A DNA stretch of 64,000 nucleotides from Deltaproteobacteria bacterium (GTDB taxonomy: Bacteria; Desulfobacterota; Desulfuromonadia; Geobacterales; Geobacteraceae), in contig SBEG01000001.1 in the NCBI GenBank assembly GCA_009668975.1, forward strand, positions 124,001 through 188,000, given 5' to 3'. Position numbers and translations under genes: made by a program. Shown here piece after piece: positions 47,490 to 56,995 of the stretch (position 1 is the stretch's first letter; the number at the start of each line of letters is the position of its first letter). The notes under the pieces are model-generated. The model was not told the DNA's origin, searched no databases, and saw only the letters and a list, made by a program, of their open reading frames with translations.

Positions 47490-48776
47490 CTATGATTGCG
47501 AAGCTTTCAGGGCCTGGTCGATGTCGGCAAGTATATCCTCGACATTCTCGATTCCAACGGAAAGACGGATGAAATCCGGGGTGACGCCCGTCGCGATCTG
47601 CTCCTGCTCGGTGAGCTGCTGGTGGGTGGTCGAGGCCGGGTGAATCACCAGGGATTTGGCATCACCGATATTGGCAAGGTGCGAAAGCAGCTTGACATTA
47701 TCGATGAATTTCTTGCCGGCTGCCACCCCGCCCTTGATGCCGAAACCAATAATTGCCCCACGGCCTTTCGGCAGGTAACGTGCCGCACGCTCAAAGTCCT
47801 TGTGACTGGGCAGCCCCGGATAATTTACCCAGGTTATGTCCGGGTTTTTATCCAGCCATGCAGCGATCTTTTCGGCATTTTCCACGTGACGCGGCATGCG
47901 GACATGGAGCGTTTCCAGCCCCTGCAGGATCTGGAAGGCATTGAACGGCGAGAGCGGCGCACCGATGTCGCGCAGGAGTTCTACCCGCATCTTGATGATA
48001 TAGGAAAGACTTCCCAGGGCATCCCAGAAGCGGATCCCGTGATAGGAAGGGTCAGGTTCGGTGAATTCGGGAAACTTGCCGTTGTTCCAGGGAAAGGTCC
48101 CACCGTCGACTACGCAGCCGCCGATACTTGTACCATGACCGGCGATGAATTTGGTGAGCGAATAGACGACAATATCCGCCCCGTGTTCGAGGGGTTTGAA
48201 GAGGTAGGGCGTGGTCACGGTATTGTCCACGATAAAAGGAATTCCCGCCTGGTGGGCAATGGCGGCAAGGGCCTCGAAATCATCCACGTTATTCTTCGGA
48301 TTACCCACCGACTCGGTATAGACAAGACGGGTATTTTCATCAATTGCCGCACGCACGTTTTCCGGATCCGAGCTGTCAACGAATTTGACCTTTATGCCGA
48401 GTTTCGGCAGGGTATAGTGAAAAAGGTTGTAGGTGCCTCCGTAGAGTGAATCGGTGGAGACGATGTTCTGCCCTGCCTGGGTAATATTGAGCACCGCGAA
48501 GGTAATGGCAGCCTGTCCCGAAGCCACGGCTAGAGCGCCGACCCCGCCGTCCAGTTCGGCCATCCGCTTTTCCAGCACATCGGTTGTCGGGTTCATGATT
48601 CGCGTATAGATATTCCCCGGCTCTTCCAACGCAAACAACTTCGCGGCATGTTCCGAACTGCGGAAAACATACGACGAAGTCTGGTAAATGGGCACGGCAC
48701 GCGACAAAGTCGCGGAATCGGGCACCTGCCCGGCATGCAGGGCAAGAGTATCAAAGCTGAATTTGTTTTCCGGCAT
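47490..48776 (-). CDS. metY: O-acetylhomoserine sulfhydrylase (aminocarboxypropyltransferase)
   Basis: The 428-residue PLP enzyme makes homocysteine from O-acetylhomoserine and sulfide. The PLP Lys is in [17 protein letters not shown]; other family motifs are [32 protein letters not shown] and [20 protein letters not shown]-rich ribosome site precedes the ATG. It is controlled by the SAM-I riboswitch at 48890-48985, which fits its role in methionine synthesis. Cystathionine gamma-synthase activity is a less likely alternative. Confidence 0.94.
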   Translation of the reverse strand: MPENKFSFDTLALHAGQVPDSATLSRAVPIYQTSSYVFRSSEHAAKLFALEEPGNIYTRIMNPTTDVLEKRMAELDGGVGALAVASGQAAITFAVLNITQAGQNIVSTDSLYGGTYNLFHYTLPKLGIKVKFVDSSDPENVRAAIDENTRLVYTESVGNPKNNVDDFEALAAIAHQAGIPFIVDNTVTTPYLFKPLEHGADIVVYSLTKFIAGHGTSIGGCVVDGGTFPWNNGKFPEFTEPDPSYHGIRFWDALGSLSYIIKMRVELLRDIGAPLSPFNAFQILQGLETLHVRMPRHVENAEKIAAWLDKNPDITWVNYPGLPSHKDFERAARYLPKGRGAIIGFGIKGGVAAGKKFIDNVKLLSHLANIGDAKSLVIHPASTTHQQLTEQEQIATGVTPDFIRLSVGIENVEDILADIDQALKASQS

Positions 48777-48830
48777 GGGAATTCCCCCTTTGTTGAAGAT
48801 AGTTGCTAGGTTTCATCTTTTCTGAACGAC

Positions 48831-48857
48831 AAAAGCCCCTCCACTGATGAGAAGGGC
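48831..48857 (-). terminator. SAM-riboswitch-controlled terminator before metY
   Basis: On the minus strand GCCCTTCT pairs with GGAGGGGC and is followed by TTTT. Its 5' arm and loop contain CTTCTCATC, which is complementary to GATGAGAA at the 3' side of the riboswitch P1 stem, so an antiterminator can form when SAM is absent. Confidence 0.85.
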
Positions 48858-48889
48858 CGTATACTCTACTACCGCCATAAAGCATCTTT

Positions 48890-48985
48890 CTCATCTTTCC
48901 TAACCGGCAGGATTTAGCACCTGACACCCTTGCGGGCCGGTTGCTGTGGTTTCACGGGGCCTGTCCCTCCGCCACTCTTGATAAG
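48890..48985 (-). ncRNA. SAM-I (S-box) riboswitch upstream of metY
   Basis: The minus strand reads CTTATCAAGAGTGGCGGAGG, then GGCCC, TGAAACC, CAGCAACC, GTGTCAGGTGCTAA, TCC and GATGAG. These are the conserved S-box blocks in the right order: the kink-turn region, the pseudoknot loop, the SAM-binding AGCAACC core and the P1 stem (CTTATC with GATGAG). It ends about 115 bases before the metY start, and the terminator lies between. When SAM is plentiful P1 holds its 3' strand and the terminator stops metY. Confidence 0.95.
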
Positions 48986-49165
48986 AAGGTTTCACTATTT
49001 CGTTTTTGAAAGGATACGAAAGAGCTTCCTGTTTGTCAATGCCAATGTAATTGGTAAAGATTGAGGCAGTCAGAATGAAGCAAATAAAACCAGACAACTG
49101 TACTTACTCCATTTTGAATTCAACTTGCCATTTACGTATGATCTCACCTTGCTTGCGAATCGGAA

Positions 49166-50656
49166 TTACAATTTCCGGTCTCTCCCGTAGATTTGGGTCA
49201 ATTCCAGCAGCCGTTTGGCAAGTTTGCCCGTCAAGACTCCTTCGCCAAAACGCCAGGACCAGTTCCCGCCGGCGACGCCGGGCAGATTCATGCGCGCGTC
49301 TCCGGGAAGTTCCAGCAGGTCCTGAAGAGGCAGGATACACGTATCCGCCACCGAAGCCAGGGCGGTCCGGATCAAATCCCAGACAATCCCGTCGCCGTTG
49401 CGATCCAGATAGCGGAGAACCATCTTCTTCTCCCGCGCCGAAAGGGAGTTGAACCAGCCTGCCGTTGTGTCATTGTCGTGCGTCCCGGTATAAACAACGG
49501 AACTGCAGACATGATTATGGGGAAGATAGGGATTGTCCGGCCCTGAGCCGAATGCGAATTGAAGAATCTTCATACCGGGAAAAGAGAACATGTCCCGCAG
49601 TGCCTCCACATCCGGGGTAATGTGCCCCAGGTCCTCCGCAACAATCGGCAAATCTCCGAACTCTCTCGTAAGAGCCGAAAACAGTGCTTCTCCCGGGCCC
49701 GGTGCCCAGCGGCCATTCGTTGCCGTTTTTTCACCATAGGGCACTTCCCAGCAGGCCGCAAAGCCCCGGAAATGATCGATCCGAATGAGATCATACAAAT
49801 CAAGCGAGGACCGGACACGTTCTATCCACCAGGCATAGCCCTCCTGTGCCATGGAATCCCAGTTATAGAGCGGATTACCCCACAATTGCCCGGATTTGCT
49901 GAAATAGTCAGGTGGGACACCGGCGACTACGGTCGGACGCCCCCCCTCATCCAAATGGAAGAGATGGGGATTTGCCCAGACATCACAGGAATCGTAGGCA
50001 ACAAACAGGGGAATATCACCAAAAATTCCGACGCTTTGACGAGTTGCGTAGTCCCGCACTTCATGCCATTGCCGGAAAAACTGCCACTGCAGATATTTCT
50101 GCTCTCCGATCGCGGAACCGAGACTTCTGGATGCCTCATCCAGCACAGCAGGTTCACGCTGAACAATCTCTTTGGGCCAGTCACACCAACTCTTGCGCGG
50201 GTACTGCTCCTTAAACGCCATGAACAGGGCAAAATCATGGAGCCAGTGGGTTGTATCGCAGAAATGCCAGAACTCTTCCACCCTCTCCCCCCCGCCGCCA
50301 GCGAAGAAGGCTGCAGCTGCGGTCCGAAGCAGTCCAAATTTGTAGTCCATTACCTGCTGATAATCCACCCGCTCCGAAAGCAAATCATCGCGAAGGCTGG
50401 TCGCATTCAGATCCCCTTCCGCAACAAGACGTTCGAGATCGATAAGCAATGGATTGCCGGCAAAGGCCGAGTAGCACATGTAGGGAGAGTTGCCGTATGA
50501 TGTGTAGCCGAGGGGCAGAACCTGCCAGAGAGATTGACCGGATGTGTGGAGAAAATCGATGAACTTACGTGCCTCGGCGCCCAAAGACCCGATGCCACCG
50601 GGTCCCGGCAGAGAAGTGGGATGCAGAAGAATGCCGCTTTTTCTCACGATTTGCAT
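49166..50656 (-). CDS. malQ: 4-alpha-glucanotransferase (amylomaltase)
   Basis: The 496-residue GH77 enzyme moves glucan segments between maltodextrins and works in glycogen or maltodextrin use. Motifs are LHPTSLPGPGGIGSLG, SPYMCYSAFAGNPLLIDLE, IRIDHFRGFAACWEVP (nucleophile Asp), PIVAEDLGHITPDV (acid/base Glu) and YTGTHDNDTTAGWF (third Asp). All three catalytic acids are present. The ATG at 50656 follows GGGAGA. It is alone between the riboswitch and a palindromic repeat. Confidence 0.95.
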   Translation of the reverse strand: MQIVRKSGILLHPTSLPGPGGIGSLGAEARKFIDFLHTSGQSLWQVLPLGYTSYGNSPYMCYSAFAGNPLLIDLERLVAEGDLNATSLRDDLLSERVDYQQVMDYKFGLLRTAAAAFFAGGGGERVEEFWHFCDTTHWLHDFALFMAFKEQYPRKSWCDWPKEIVQREPAVLDEASRSLGSAIGEQKYLQWQFFRQWHEVRDYATRQSVGIFGDIPLFVAYDSCDVWANPHLFHLDEGGRPTVVAGVPPDYFSKSGQLWGNPLYNWDSMAQEGYAWWIERVRSSLDLYDLIRIDHFRGFAACWEVPYGEKTATNGRWAPGPGEALFSALTREFGDLPIVAEDLGHITPDVEALRDMFSFPGMKILQFAFGSGPDNPYLPHNHVCSSVVYTGTHDNDTTAGWFNSLSAREKKMVLRYLDRNGDGIVWDLIRTALASVADTCILPLQDLLELPGDARMNLPGVAGGNWSWRFGEGVLTGKLAKRLLELTQIYGRDRKL

Positions 50657-50710
50657 GGTTTCTCCCGTTTTCGATTGCATAACATTTTACTGACCGACCA
50701 AATAGTAACG

Positions 50711-50788
50711 ACCACCCCCAGCCCCTCCTTGACAAGAAGGGGAGCTTTTCATTCCCTCTCCTTGTCGAGGAGGGGTCAGGGATGGTCA
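50711..50788. repeat. Long palindrome, family C (78 bp)
   Basis: GACCACCCCCAGCCCCTCCT...TTGACAAGAAGGGGAGC folds on CCCTCTCCTTGTCGAGGAGG...GGGATGGTC. It lies between malQ and ftsH on the minus strand and may end the ftsH transcript, but has no T-run. Confidence 0.72.
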
Positions 50789-50814
50789 TAGGTTGTCAGA
50801 TATGGGTGATTGGA

Positions 50815-52662
50815 TCAGACACTGGCCAGAATGCTGTCGATCCTGGCGCTGTCAAGTGTTTCCTCTTCCAGGAGAGCTGTTGCCAATGCTTCCAGCTGGT
50901 TGCGATTAGAGGAAAGTATCTCCATGGCCCGGTCCTCCGCGTCCTTGATCACAACGGTAATCTCCTGATCGATCTGCCAGGCCATTTCTTCGGAAAACGA
51001 CTTTTCCTGTGCCAGCTTCATGCCGAGGAAAGGATGCTCCTCGCCGCGACTGAAGGTTACCGGGCCGATTTTATCGCTCATCCCCCATTGACAGACCATT
51101 TTCTCCGCAAGCTCGGTGACGATCTTCAGGTCACTCTGGGCACCGGTGGAAACATCATTAAAGACCAGCCGCTCCGCAACCCTCCCGCCAAGAACTACCG
51201 ATAGCCTGTTGACGAGATAGGATTTCGGATAATGATGCCGGTCATCCTCGGGAAGCTGCTGGGTGACACCCAACGCCATGCCGCGGGGGATAATCGTAAC
51301 CTTGTGGACAGGATCGGTTCCGGGCAGAAGCTTCGCCACAAGAACATGCCCGGACTCGTGGATTGCCGTTATCCTTTTTTCCTGGTCTGAGAGGTAGAGT
51401 TTTCTCTCGCCGCCCATCAGCACTTTATCCTTGGCGAGTTCCAGATGATTCATCGTCACCGTTTCTGAGTTTTCGCGGGCGGCCAGAATGGCGGCCTCGT
51501 TGACCAGGCTCTCCAGGTCGGCACCGGTCATGCCGGGAGTGCCCTTGGCAATAACGGCCAGATTCACATCCGCCGAAAGCGGGGTTTTACGGGTATGCAC
51601 CTTGAGGATGCTTTCCCGGTCACGCCAGTCAGGGCGCTCAATCACAACGCGGCGATCAAACCTCCCGGGCCTGAGGAGCGCCGGATCGAGGACATCAGGC
51701 CGGTTTGTGGCGGACAGGACAATAATCTCTTCATGGGACTCAAAACCGTCCATCTCGGATAAAAGCTGATTGAGCGTCTGCTCGCGCTCATCATGACCCC
51801 CGCCAAAGCCGGCGCCGCGACTCCGGCCGACCGCATCCAGTTCGTCGATAAATATGATGCTCGGCGCCTCTTTCCGCGCCACGGCAAAGAGATCGCGCAC
51901 CCTGCTGGCACCGACACCGACAAACATCTCAATGAACTGGGACGCGGAAATACTGAAGAAGGCCACCCCCGCCTCACCGGCAACAGCCCTCGCCAAAAGG
52001 GTTTTTCCGGTGCCGGGAGGTCCGACGAGCAGTATCCCCCGTGGAACTTTGCCGCCGATCCGTTCAAATTTCTTCGGTTCCTTCAGGTACTCCACAACCT
52101 CGTGCAACTCCTGTTTTGCTTCCTCCATGCCGGCCACATCGGCAAAGGTAACGGTGGTTTTCTGGGAGTCATGCAGCTTGGCCCCTGACTTGGCAAATCC
52201 GCCCATCATGTTTCCCGGCCCCTGTCCCTTCATACTGCGGGCGAAAAATACCCAGACTCCGATAATGAGAACCCAGGGAATCAGGTAAAGCAATGCAGTG
52301 GTAAAGGGGGAAGATTCCGTCGAGATTGCCTTTACCATGACTTTCTTGGCCTGCAGCTCCGCCATCAAGGCGGGATCATCAATCCCCGGAAGGATCGTGA
52401 AAAAATTCGTTGTTGCCTTGGACGGAGTCTCTTTGCCGGCAACTTGCGCAGCTTGTACTTTTGTCTTGAAGACCCCATTGAGGAGTGAGCCTTTCATGGT
52501 AATTTCTTTAACATTGTCCCGGGCGAGCTCATTCTTGAACTGACTGTACGGGACCTCTGCCTTATCAAGCTGCCCCTTCTGACTCACCATCGGATACACA
52601 ACATTTATCACTACCACAAATGCTACCAGTGCCAGCAAGGGCTTCCACATCGACTGCGCCAT
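50815..52662 (-). CDS. ftsH: ATP-dependent zinc metalloprotease FtsH
   Basis: The 615-residue membrane protease has two N-terminal membrane segments (about 8-26 and 115-133) around a periplasmic domain, an AAA+ domain (Walker A GPPGTGKT, Walker [12 protein letters not shown], second region of homology [20 protein letters not shown]) and a zinc protease domain with HESGH. It degrades membrane and regulatory proteins. GAGGA stands eight bases before the ATG. Many genomes of this group carry more than one ftsH; this may be one of them. Confidence 0.96.
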   Translation of the reverse strand: MAQSMWKPLLALVAFVVVINVVYPMVSQKGQLDKAEVPYSQFKNELARDNVKEITMKGSLLNGVFKTKVQAAQVAGKETPSKATTNFFTILPGIDDPALMAELQAKKVMVKAISTESSPFTTALLYLIPWVLIIGVWVFFARSMKGQGPGNMMGGFAKSGAKLHDSQKTTVTFADVAGMEEAKQELHEVVEYLKEPKKFERIGGKVPRGILLVGPPGTGKTLLARAVAGEAGVAFFSISASQFIEMFVGVGASRVRDLFAVARKEAPSIIFIDELDAVGRSRGAGFGGGHDEREQTLNQLLSEMDGFESHEEIIVLSATNRPDVLDPALLRPGRFDRRVVIERPDWRDRESILKVHTRKTPLSADVNLAVIAKGTPGMTGADLESLVNEAAILAARENSETVTMNHLELAKDKVLMGGERKLYLSDQEKRITAIHESGHVLVAKLLPGTDPVHKVTIIPRGMALGVTQQLPEDDRHHYPKSYLVNRLSVVLGGRVAERLVFNDVSTGAQSDLKIVTELAEKMVCQWGMSDKIGPVTFSRGEEHPFLGMKLAQEKSFSEEMAWQIDQEITVVIKDAEDRAMEILSSNRNQLEALATALLEEETLDSARIDSILASV

Positions 52663-52763
52663 ACAGGTATCCTCAGGAAAAGTTTGGTGTATCTACTACC
52701 TTATACCGTTCGAAACCGGTCCCGGCAACTCATTATTCTGCTAAAACCGGAAGTATTACTTCA

Positions 52764-52859
52764 GCAATTAAACATCACAACCCTGATGCAGGGGCACGGC
52801 GCGCCGTGCCCCAATTGGGCGAGGCACGCCTAGCCCCTACCTTTGCGATGTTTAATTGC
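52764..52859. repeat. 96-bp palindromic element before the TerC gene
   Basis: The ends GCAATTAAACATC and GATGTTTAATTGC are inverted. Inside is a perfect 22-bp palindrome built on GGGGCACGGC/GCCGTGCCCC (52791-52812). This looks like an interspersed hairpin element. The remaining bases of the ftsH-terC gap hold only the promoter at 52929. Confidence 0.75.
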
Positions 52860-52928
52860 CCCCAAAATAACGGGTTGCCGGCACAACGGTCAATCAACTG
52901 AGACCAGGAAAAATCGAAGTAAAATAAT

Positions 52929-52957
52929 TTGACAAAAAATCCTCTTTCTTCTAGTTT
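52929..52957 (+). promoter_or_regulatory. Possible sigma-70 promoter for the TerC-family gene
   Basis: A perfect TTGACA (52929-52934) is followed after 17 bp by TAGTTT, a weak -10. The leader to the start codon would be about 175 bases. I looked for a manganese (yybP-ykoY) riboswitch in that leader and did not find its conserved blocks. Confidence 0.45.
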
Positions 52958-53137
52958 TGATCGGCACTTTCACGGTAAATCCCTACCAAGCAAAACACTG
53001 AGAATCTTCCACGTTCCGTCCTCAGCGCAGTGGCGGGCTGAAATAAACCTTCCGGAGGAAACGGCTACCCTGCACCACAAAATATTCGAATCTCATCCGG
53101 CCTTTCCAATAAGAAAGACAGTACAGGAGCAAAACCT

Positions 53138-54070
53138 ATGACAACATCCGTAATCCTCTGGGGAGGCTTCGCGGTCCTTATCACCTCCATGTTAATCCTT
53201 GACCTGGGGGTATTCAACAGAAAGAGCCATGAAGTTTCTTTTCGTGAAGCTCTCACCTGGACACTGGTCTGGGTGGGGCTCGCCCTCTCCTTCAACTTGG
53301 GAATCCTCCATTTTCTCGGCACAACCAAAGCCTTGGAATTCCTGGCCGGCTACCTGATCGAAGAGTCCCTCTCCGTCGACAACCTCTTCGTCTTCATCAT
53401 GATTTTCTCCTATTTCCAGGTTCCCCGCGCCTACCAGCCGAAAATCCTCAAATGGGGCATAATCGGTGCCCTTGTCATGCGAGCAATCTTCATCTTCATT
53501 GGTATTGAACTCTTTGAACGCTTCCATTGGATGATCTACCTGTTCGGCGCCCTCCTGATCGTGACAGGTATCAAAATGGCGTTCGGCGGCGAAGAAAAGA
53601 TCAATCCGGAAAAAAACCTCCTCGTGCGCTTGGCGAGAAAACTCATACCGATCACAAAAAAACTCTACGGTGACAGATTTTTCGTTCGCCGGAAAGGAAT
53701 GCTTGCGGCTACCCCGCTTTTCTTGACACTGCTCGTGGTTGAAAGCAGCGACGTAATATTTGCCATCGATTCTATCCCGGCGATCCTAGCCGTCACCAGG
53801 GACCCCTTCATTGTCTACACTTCAAATATTTTTGCCATAATGGGCCTCAGGTCACTCTTCTATTTGCTCAGCAGCGTTATGGAGATGTTCACCCACTTGA
53901 AACTGGGGGTATCGATCATTCTCGCCTATATCGGGGTAAAAATGCTCCTTTCATCCGTCTACCCGATTCCGATCTACTTCTCTCTCGGGGTAATCGCCGG
54001 GGTGCTCACCATAACCATCATCACTTCCGTTGTTTTCGATACCAAGGGAAAAACTCCAGCCAAGAGATAA
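53138..54070 (+). CDS. TerC/Alx-family membrane protein
   Basis: The 310-residue protein has eight or more hydrophobic segments and the family motifs FLAGYLIEESLSVDNLFVF and VVESSDVIFAIDSIPAILA, whose acidic residues are thought to bind metal. Members export manganese or support metal loading of secreted proteins; older names refer to tellurium resistance. AGGAG precedes the ATG. It stands alone and is followed by a terminator. Confidence 0.9.
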   Translation: MTTSVILWGGFAVLITSMLILDLGVFNRKSHEVSFREALTWTLVWVGLALSFNLGILHFLGTTKALEFLAGYLIEESLSVDNLFVFIMIFSYFQVPRAYQPKILKWGIIGALVMRAIFIFIGIELFERFHWMIYLFGALLIVTGIKMAFGGEEKINPEKNLLVRLARKLIPITKKLYGDRFFVRRKGMLAATPLFLTLLVVESSDVIFAIDSIPAILAVTRDPFIVYTSNIFAIMGLRSLFYLLSSVMEMFTHLKLGVSIILAYIGVKMLLSSVYPIPIYFSLGVIAGVLTITIITSVVFDTKGKTPAKR

Positions 54071-54075
54071 AAAAA

Positions 54076-54108
54076 CCCGGAATGGCCGCGCCATTTCGGG
54101 AAGATTTT
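54076..54108 (+). terminator. Terminator after the TerC-family gene
   Basis: CCCGGAATGGC pairs with GCCATTTCGGG (one mismatch) around three bases, followed by AAGATTTTTC. It begins six bases after the stop codon. Confidence 0.8.
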
Positions 54109-54121
54109 TCTACCCATTCCT

Positions 54122-54144
54122 CTAGGAGCCTGTCGGACTCCTAG
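54122..54144. mobile_element. Family A remnant (23 bp)
   Basis: The first 18 bases of the family A terminal repeat (CTAGGAGCCTGTCGGACT) are joined directly to the last five (CCTAG). So both CTAG ends are kept while 145 internal bases are missing. It looks like an internal deletion of a former full copy. Confidence 0.72.
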
Positions 54145-54162
54145 ACATTCAAGCTGACACCT

Positions 54163-54288
54163 TACCACCCCTAACCCTTTAGGCTCTTTGGGTCCTCCTA
54201 CCAGAAGTAAAAGCTTTTAAGCGGATTAGGAGGGGGACTCTCCTTACAAATGAGGACCCAAAGGGCCTAAGGGAGCAGTGGTTGGGTA
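54163..54288. repeat. Long imperfect palindrome, family C-like (126 bp)
   Basis: The left end TACCACCCCTAACCC and an inner arm TTAGGCTCTTTGGGTCCTC face the arm GAGGACCCAAAGGGCCTAA and the right end GGTTGGGTA. The centre of about 50 bases is unpaired except AAGCTTTT. It lies between the convergent TerC and AI-2E-family genes. Confidence 0.68.
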
Positions 54289-54340
54289 TTATGCAATCTT
54301 GATGCAACATTGATTTAATTTCAAATTCCCGCCTGAGCCT

Positions 54341-55432
54341 TCAAGGTTCCTCTTTACTGGCAGGAACAACAGTGTTACCGGGAAACACCCGACGAGAATA
54401 TATTTCGAAAACAGCAAGGAATAATGCCAGCACGATAGGTCCGGTAACCACGCCCAAAGGGCCGAAGGCAAAGACGCCGCCAAGAACTCCAAGCGCGATG
54501 ATGAACAGCGGCAGATGGGCTCTTTCGCTGATGAAAAAAGGGCGGAGGAGATTATCGATCATCCCCACCACGAACATTCCCCAGGCAAGAAGCACAATTC
54601 CCATAACCACATCACCTTCGAAAATCAGCCAGAGTGCGCCGGGCAGCCAGATCAGGGCTGTGCCCACCACCGGAATCAGCGCGGATACCGCCATCAGCGC
54701 CCCGAACAGCAGCGGTGAAGGCAGCCCGCTGAACCAGAAGCCGATGCCACCCAGGGTCCCCTGGATCAGGCAGGTAAAGAGAATGCCGTAGATTACCGCC
54801 GACAGCACCCGCTTGACCGTATCGAGCAGCACATCGCTTTCAGCCACATCCAAGGGTAATACCGACAGAAACCTCCGCAGAAAAGTTTCTCCGTCGCGGT
54901 AGAGAAAAAACAGTGTAATTACCATCAAAACCAACTTGATGATCATGATGAAAAAATTCTTGAGAATTGCGGTTGAGTAGCCGAGCAGAAAAGTCGCAAG
55001 CTTCTTCAGGGCCGGGAGGAGAGTGGTGCTGACCTCGATATCCAGCATCTCGAGCAGGGGGCTTACCCTGTCCAGAATCGGTTCAATAACGGGATTATGC
55101 GACAAAGTCCCCAGAAGACTCGAACCCTCGGCAGCAGTGAGATTTTCGAGTTTTTGGTAAACCTGGGACACCTCGCTGCCGAGGACAAAAATGAAAAGAA
55201 CAAAAGGCACAACCAGCGTCAGGATCACCAGCATCGTCATGATCGAGGCAGCTAACGTGCCCCGGCCAGGCAGGTGTTTCCTGAGCCTGCGATAGAGGGG
55301 ATAGGTGGCAATCCCGATTACACCGGCCCAGCCGAGCGTATCAAGAAAGGGGGCGAGAATCCGGTAGACAAGGTATAAAGACCCGAGGAGAAAGAAAAAA
55401 TTCATCAACGTGAAAAAGAGTCGGCGATCCAT
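54341..55432 (-). CDS. AI-2E-family transporter (PerM-like membrane protein)
   Basis: The 363-residue membrane protein has about eight hydrophobic segments in the family order: two near the N-terminus, a long amphipathic middle, and a C-terminal block with GGIGFWFSGLPSPLLFGALM and PVVGTALIWLPGALWL, then a final pair (GVLGGVFAFGPLGVVTGPIVLALF). Family members export AI-2 or act as sodium/proton antiporters, so the substrate cannot be named. No strong ribosome site is seen. Confidence 0.88.
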   Translation of the reverse strand: MDRRLFFTLMNFFFLLGSLYLVYRILAPFLDTLGWAGVIGIATYPLYRRLRKHLPGRGTLAASIMTMLVILTLVVPFVLFIFVLGSEVSQVYQKLENLTAAEGSSLLGTLSHNPVIEPILDRVSPLLEMLDIEVSTTLLPALKKLATFLLGYSTAILKNFFIMIIKLVLMVITLFFLYRDGETFLRRFLSVLPLDVAESDVLLDTVKRVLSAVIYGILFTCLIQGTLGGIGFWFSGLPSPLLFGALMAVSALIPVVGTALIWLPGALWLIFEGDVVMGIVLLAWGMFVVGMIDNLLRPFFISERAHLPLFIIALGVLGGVFAFGPLGVVTGPIVLALFLAVFEIYSRRVFPGNTVVPASKEEP

Positions 55433-55484
55433 GAGATATCCAATTATCCACTGGTTCGGGAGCGCTTCCCGATGACGGGTTATT

Positions 55485-55603
55485 CCAATTCCAGATCAAG
55501 GCCCTCTCTGCGTTGGCTCATCTTCAGCTGCTCAACGTACTCTTCGGTACTCCTTGCAGCCTCATTCCTCGCCGCCTTGAGATCATCCTTGATCTGGAAT
55601 TTG
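55485..55603. repeat. Repeat family B, copy 2 (119 bp)
   Basis: This copy has the same length and orientation as copy 1, with about 20 differences. CCAATTCCAGATCAAGG at the left faces CCTTGATCTGGAATTTG at the right, and the central GTAC...GTAC hairpin is kept with loop TCTTCG. It ends two bases before the stop codon of the CorC gene. Confidence 0.85.
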
Positions 55604-55605
55604 TA

Positions 55606-56913
55606 TTATGATGTCTCCGTTTTCAGAATCCGCACCTTCAGAATGGCGGTCCTGGTAACTTCCTCACAGACCATTTCGAGACCGTCCACCATGACCTTCT
55701 CACCCTTTTCCGGGAATCTGCCAAGCCGGTCCAGAATCAGGCCGGCAAGGGTATCATAATGCAGGTCTTCCTCGTGTTTGATGTCCAGGATTTCGGTCAG
55801 GTCGGAGAGAGAGATCATCGCATCAACGATAATGCTGCCGTCCGCCAACCGTTGCACTTTTCCCGGCTCACCCACATCATGTTCATCTTCGATTTCTCCC
55901 ACCAACTCCTCCAGGAGGTCCTCGGTTGTGACCAGGCCGCTGATCCCGCCATATTCATCAACCACCATGGCCATGTGCATCCTTTTCCGCTGCATCTCTT
56001 TCAAAAGACTATTTACCTTTTTCGACTCGGGTACATAGAAAGGCGGGCGGATGATCGTCTCGATATCAAAGTCTGGTTCATTCACCATGCTGCCGAGGAA
56101 ATCCTTGCTGTGGATGATTCCAACAATCTCTTCGATAGACCCCTGATACACCGGGTAACGCGAATATTTGTTTTCCAGCACGGCCTGCAGCATCTGCTCC
56201 CGCGACGCAGCGAGATTGAGACCGACAACCCTCGTGCGGGGCACCATTACTTCGCGAACACAGGTGTGGGTAAAATCGAAAATATTCTCGATAAACTCCC
56301 GCTCTGTGGCACTGAAAACCCCGGTCTCCTGACCTTCCTGAATAATATGTTCCACTTCTTCACGGGTAATAAACGCCTGCCCCCCTTCGGCCTTGATGCC
56401 CATGAGTGACAGAACGGCCCGGTTGGAGGCAGCAAGAAAACTTACCGCAACGGAACCGACGGTTGCGATAAACCGAATGGGTTTCGCCACCCGGAGCGAC
56501 ATGGAGTCGGCAAACTGGAGTCCAACCGTTTTCGGCACCAGTTCGCCGAATATCAGAGTAAAATAGGCGATGACGAGAACCACGACAGTGATGGACAGGG
56601 GCTCTGCACCGTGTCGCATGAATTCGAAAGGAGCATTGAGAAAAAGTGGTTTGAGATATTGAATCGCCGCGGCGCCGCCAACTGCGGAAGCCATGGTTCC
56701 AACCAGGGTAACACCGATCTGGACCGTGGCCAGAAAGCGATGGGGGTCATCCTGCAGGGACTCGACAATCTTGGCCTTCTGATCACCAATTGACACCAGT
56801 TGGGCGATCCTGCTCCTGCGGGCCGAGATGATCGCAAGTTCCGATCCGGAGAAAAAACCGTTTGCCAGAATAAGCAGAAATACCAGGAGTAATTCCAACC
56901 ACACAGAATCCAA
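55606..56913 (-). CDS. CorC/HlyC-family membrane protein (CNNM plus CBS domains)
   Basis: The 435-residue protein has a CNNM membrane domain (about 1-190, three to four membrane segments, [19 protein letters not shown]), two CBS domains (about 215-335, [11 protein letters not shown] and [19 protein letters not shown]) and a C-terminal CorC/HlyC transporter-associated domain (about 350-430). Family members are linked to magnesium or cobalt efflux. The start is an uncommon TTG at 56913 with near-perfect AAGGAGG five to six bases upstream. Repeat B copy 2 abuts its stop. Confidence 0.9.
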   Translation of the reverse strand: MDSVWLELLLVFLLILANGFFSGSELAIISARRSRIAQLVSIGDQKAKIVESLQDDPHRFLATVQIGVTLVGTMASAVGGAAAIQYLKPLFLNAPFEFMRHGAEPLSITVVVLVIAYFTLIFGELVPKTVGLQFADSMSLRVAKPIRFIATVGSVAVSFLAASNRAVLSLMGIKAEGGQAFITREEVEHIIQEGQETGVFSATEREFIENIFDFTHTCVREVMVPRTRVVGLNLAASREQMLQAVLENKYSRYPVYQGSIEEIVGIIHSKDFLGSMVNEPDFDIETIIRPPFYVPESKKVNSLLKEMQRKRMHMAMVVDEYGGISGLVTTEDLLEELVGEIEDEHDVGEPGKVQRLADGSIIVDAMISLSDLTEILDIKHEEDLHYDTLAGLILDRLGRFPEKGEKVMVDGLEMVCEEVTRTAILKVRILKTETS

Positions 56914-56995
56914 ACCAGCCTCCTTACCGCAGAGCTGCCCCGAAACAAAACATGTTAAAGTCAGCGGAAGAGAACCGACCTCAGGAAGTTAACAA

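Noticed and set aside
52958..53137. Manganese (yybP-ykoY) riboswitch before the TerC-family gene
   Set aside because: Such riboswitches often precede terC genes, but the conserved blocks are not seen.
52929..53141. 70-codon frame before the TerC-family gene
   Set aside because: It overlaps the likely promoter and leader and has no known motif.
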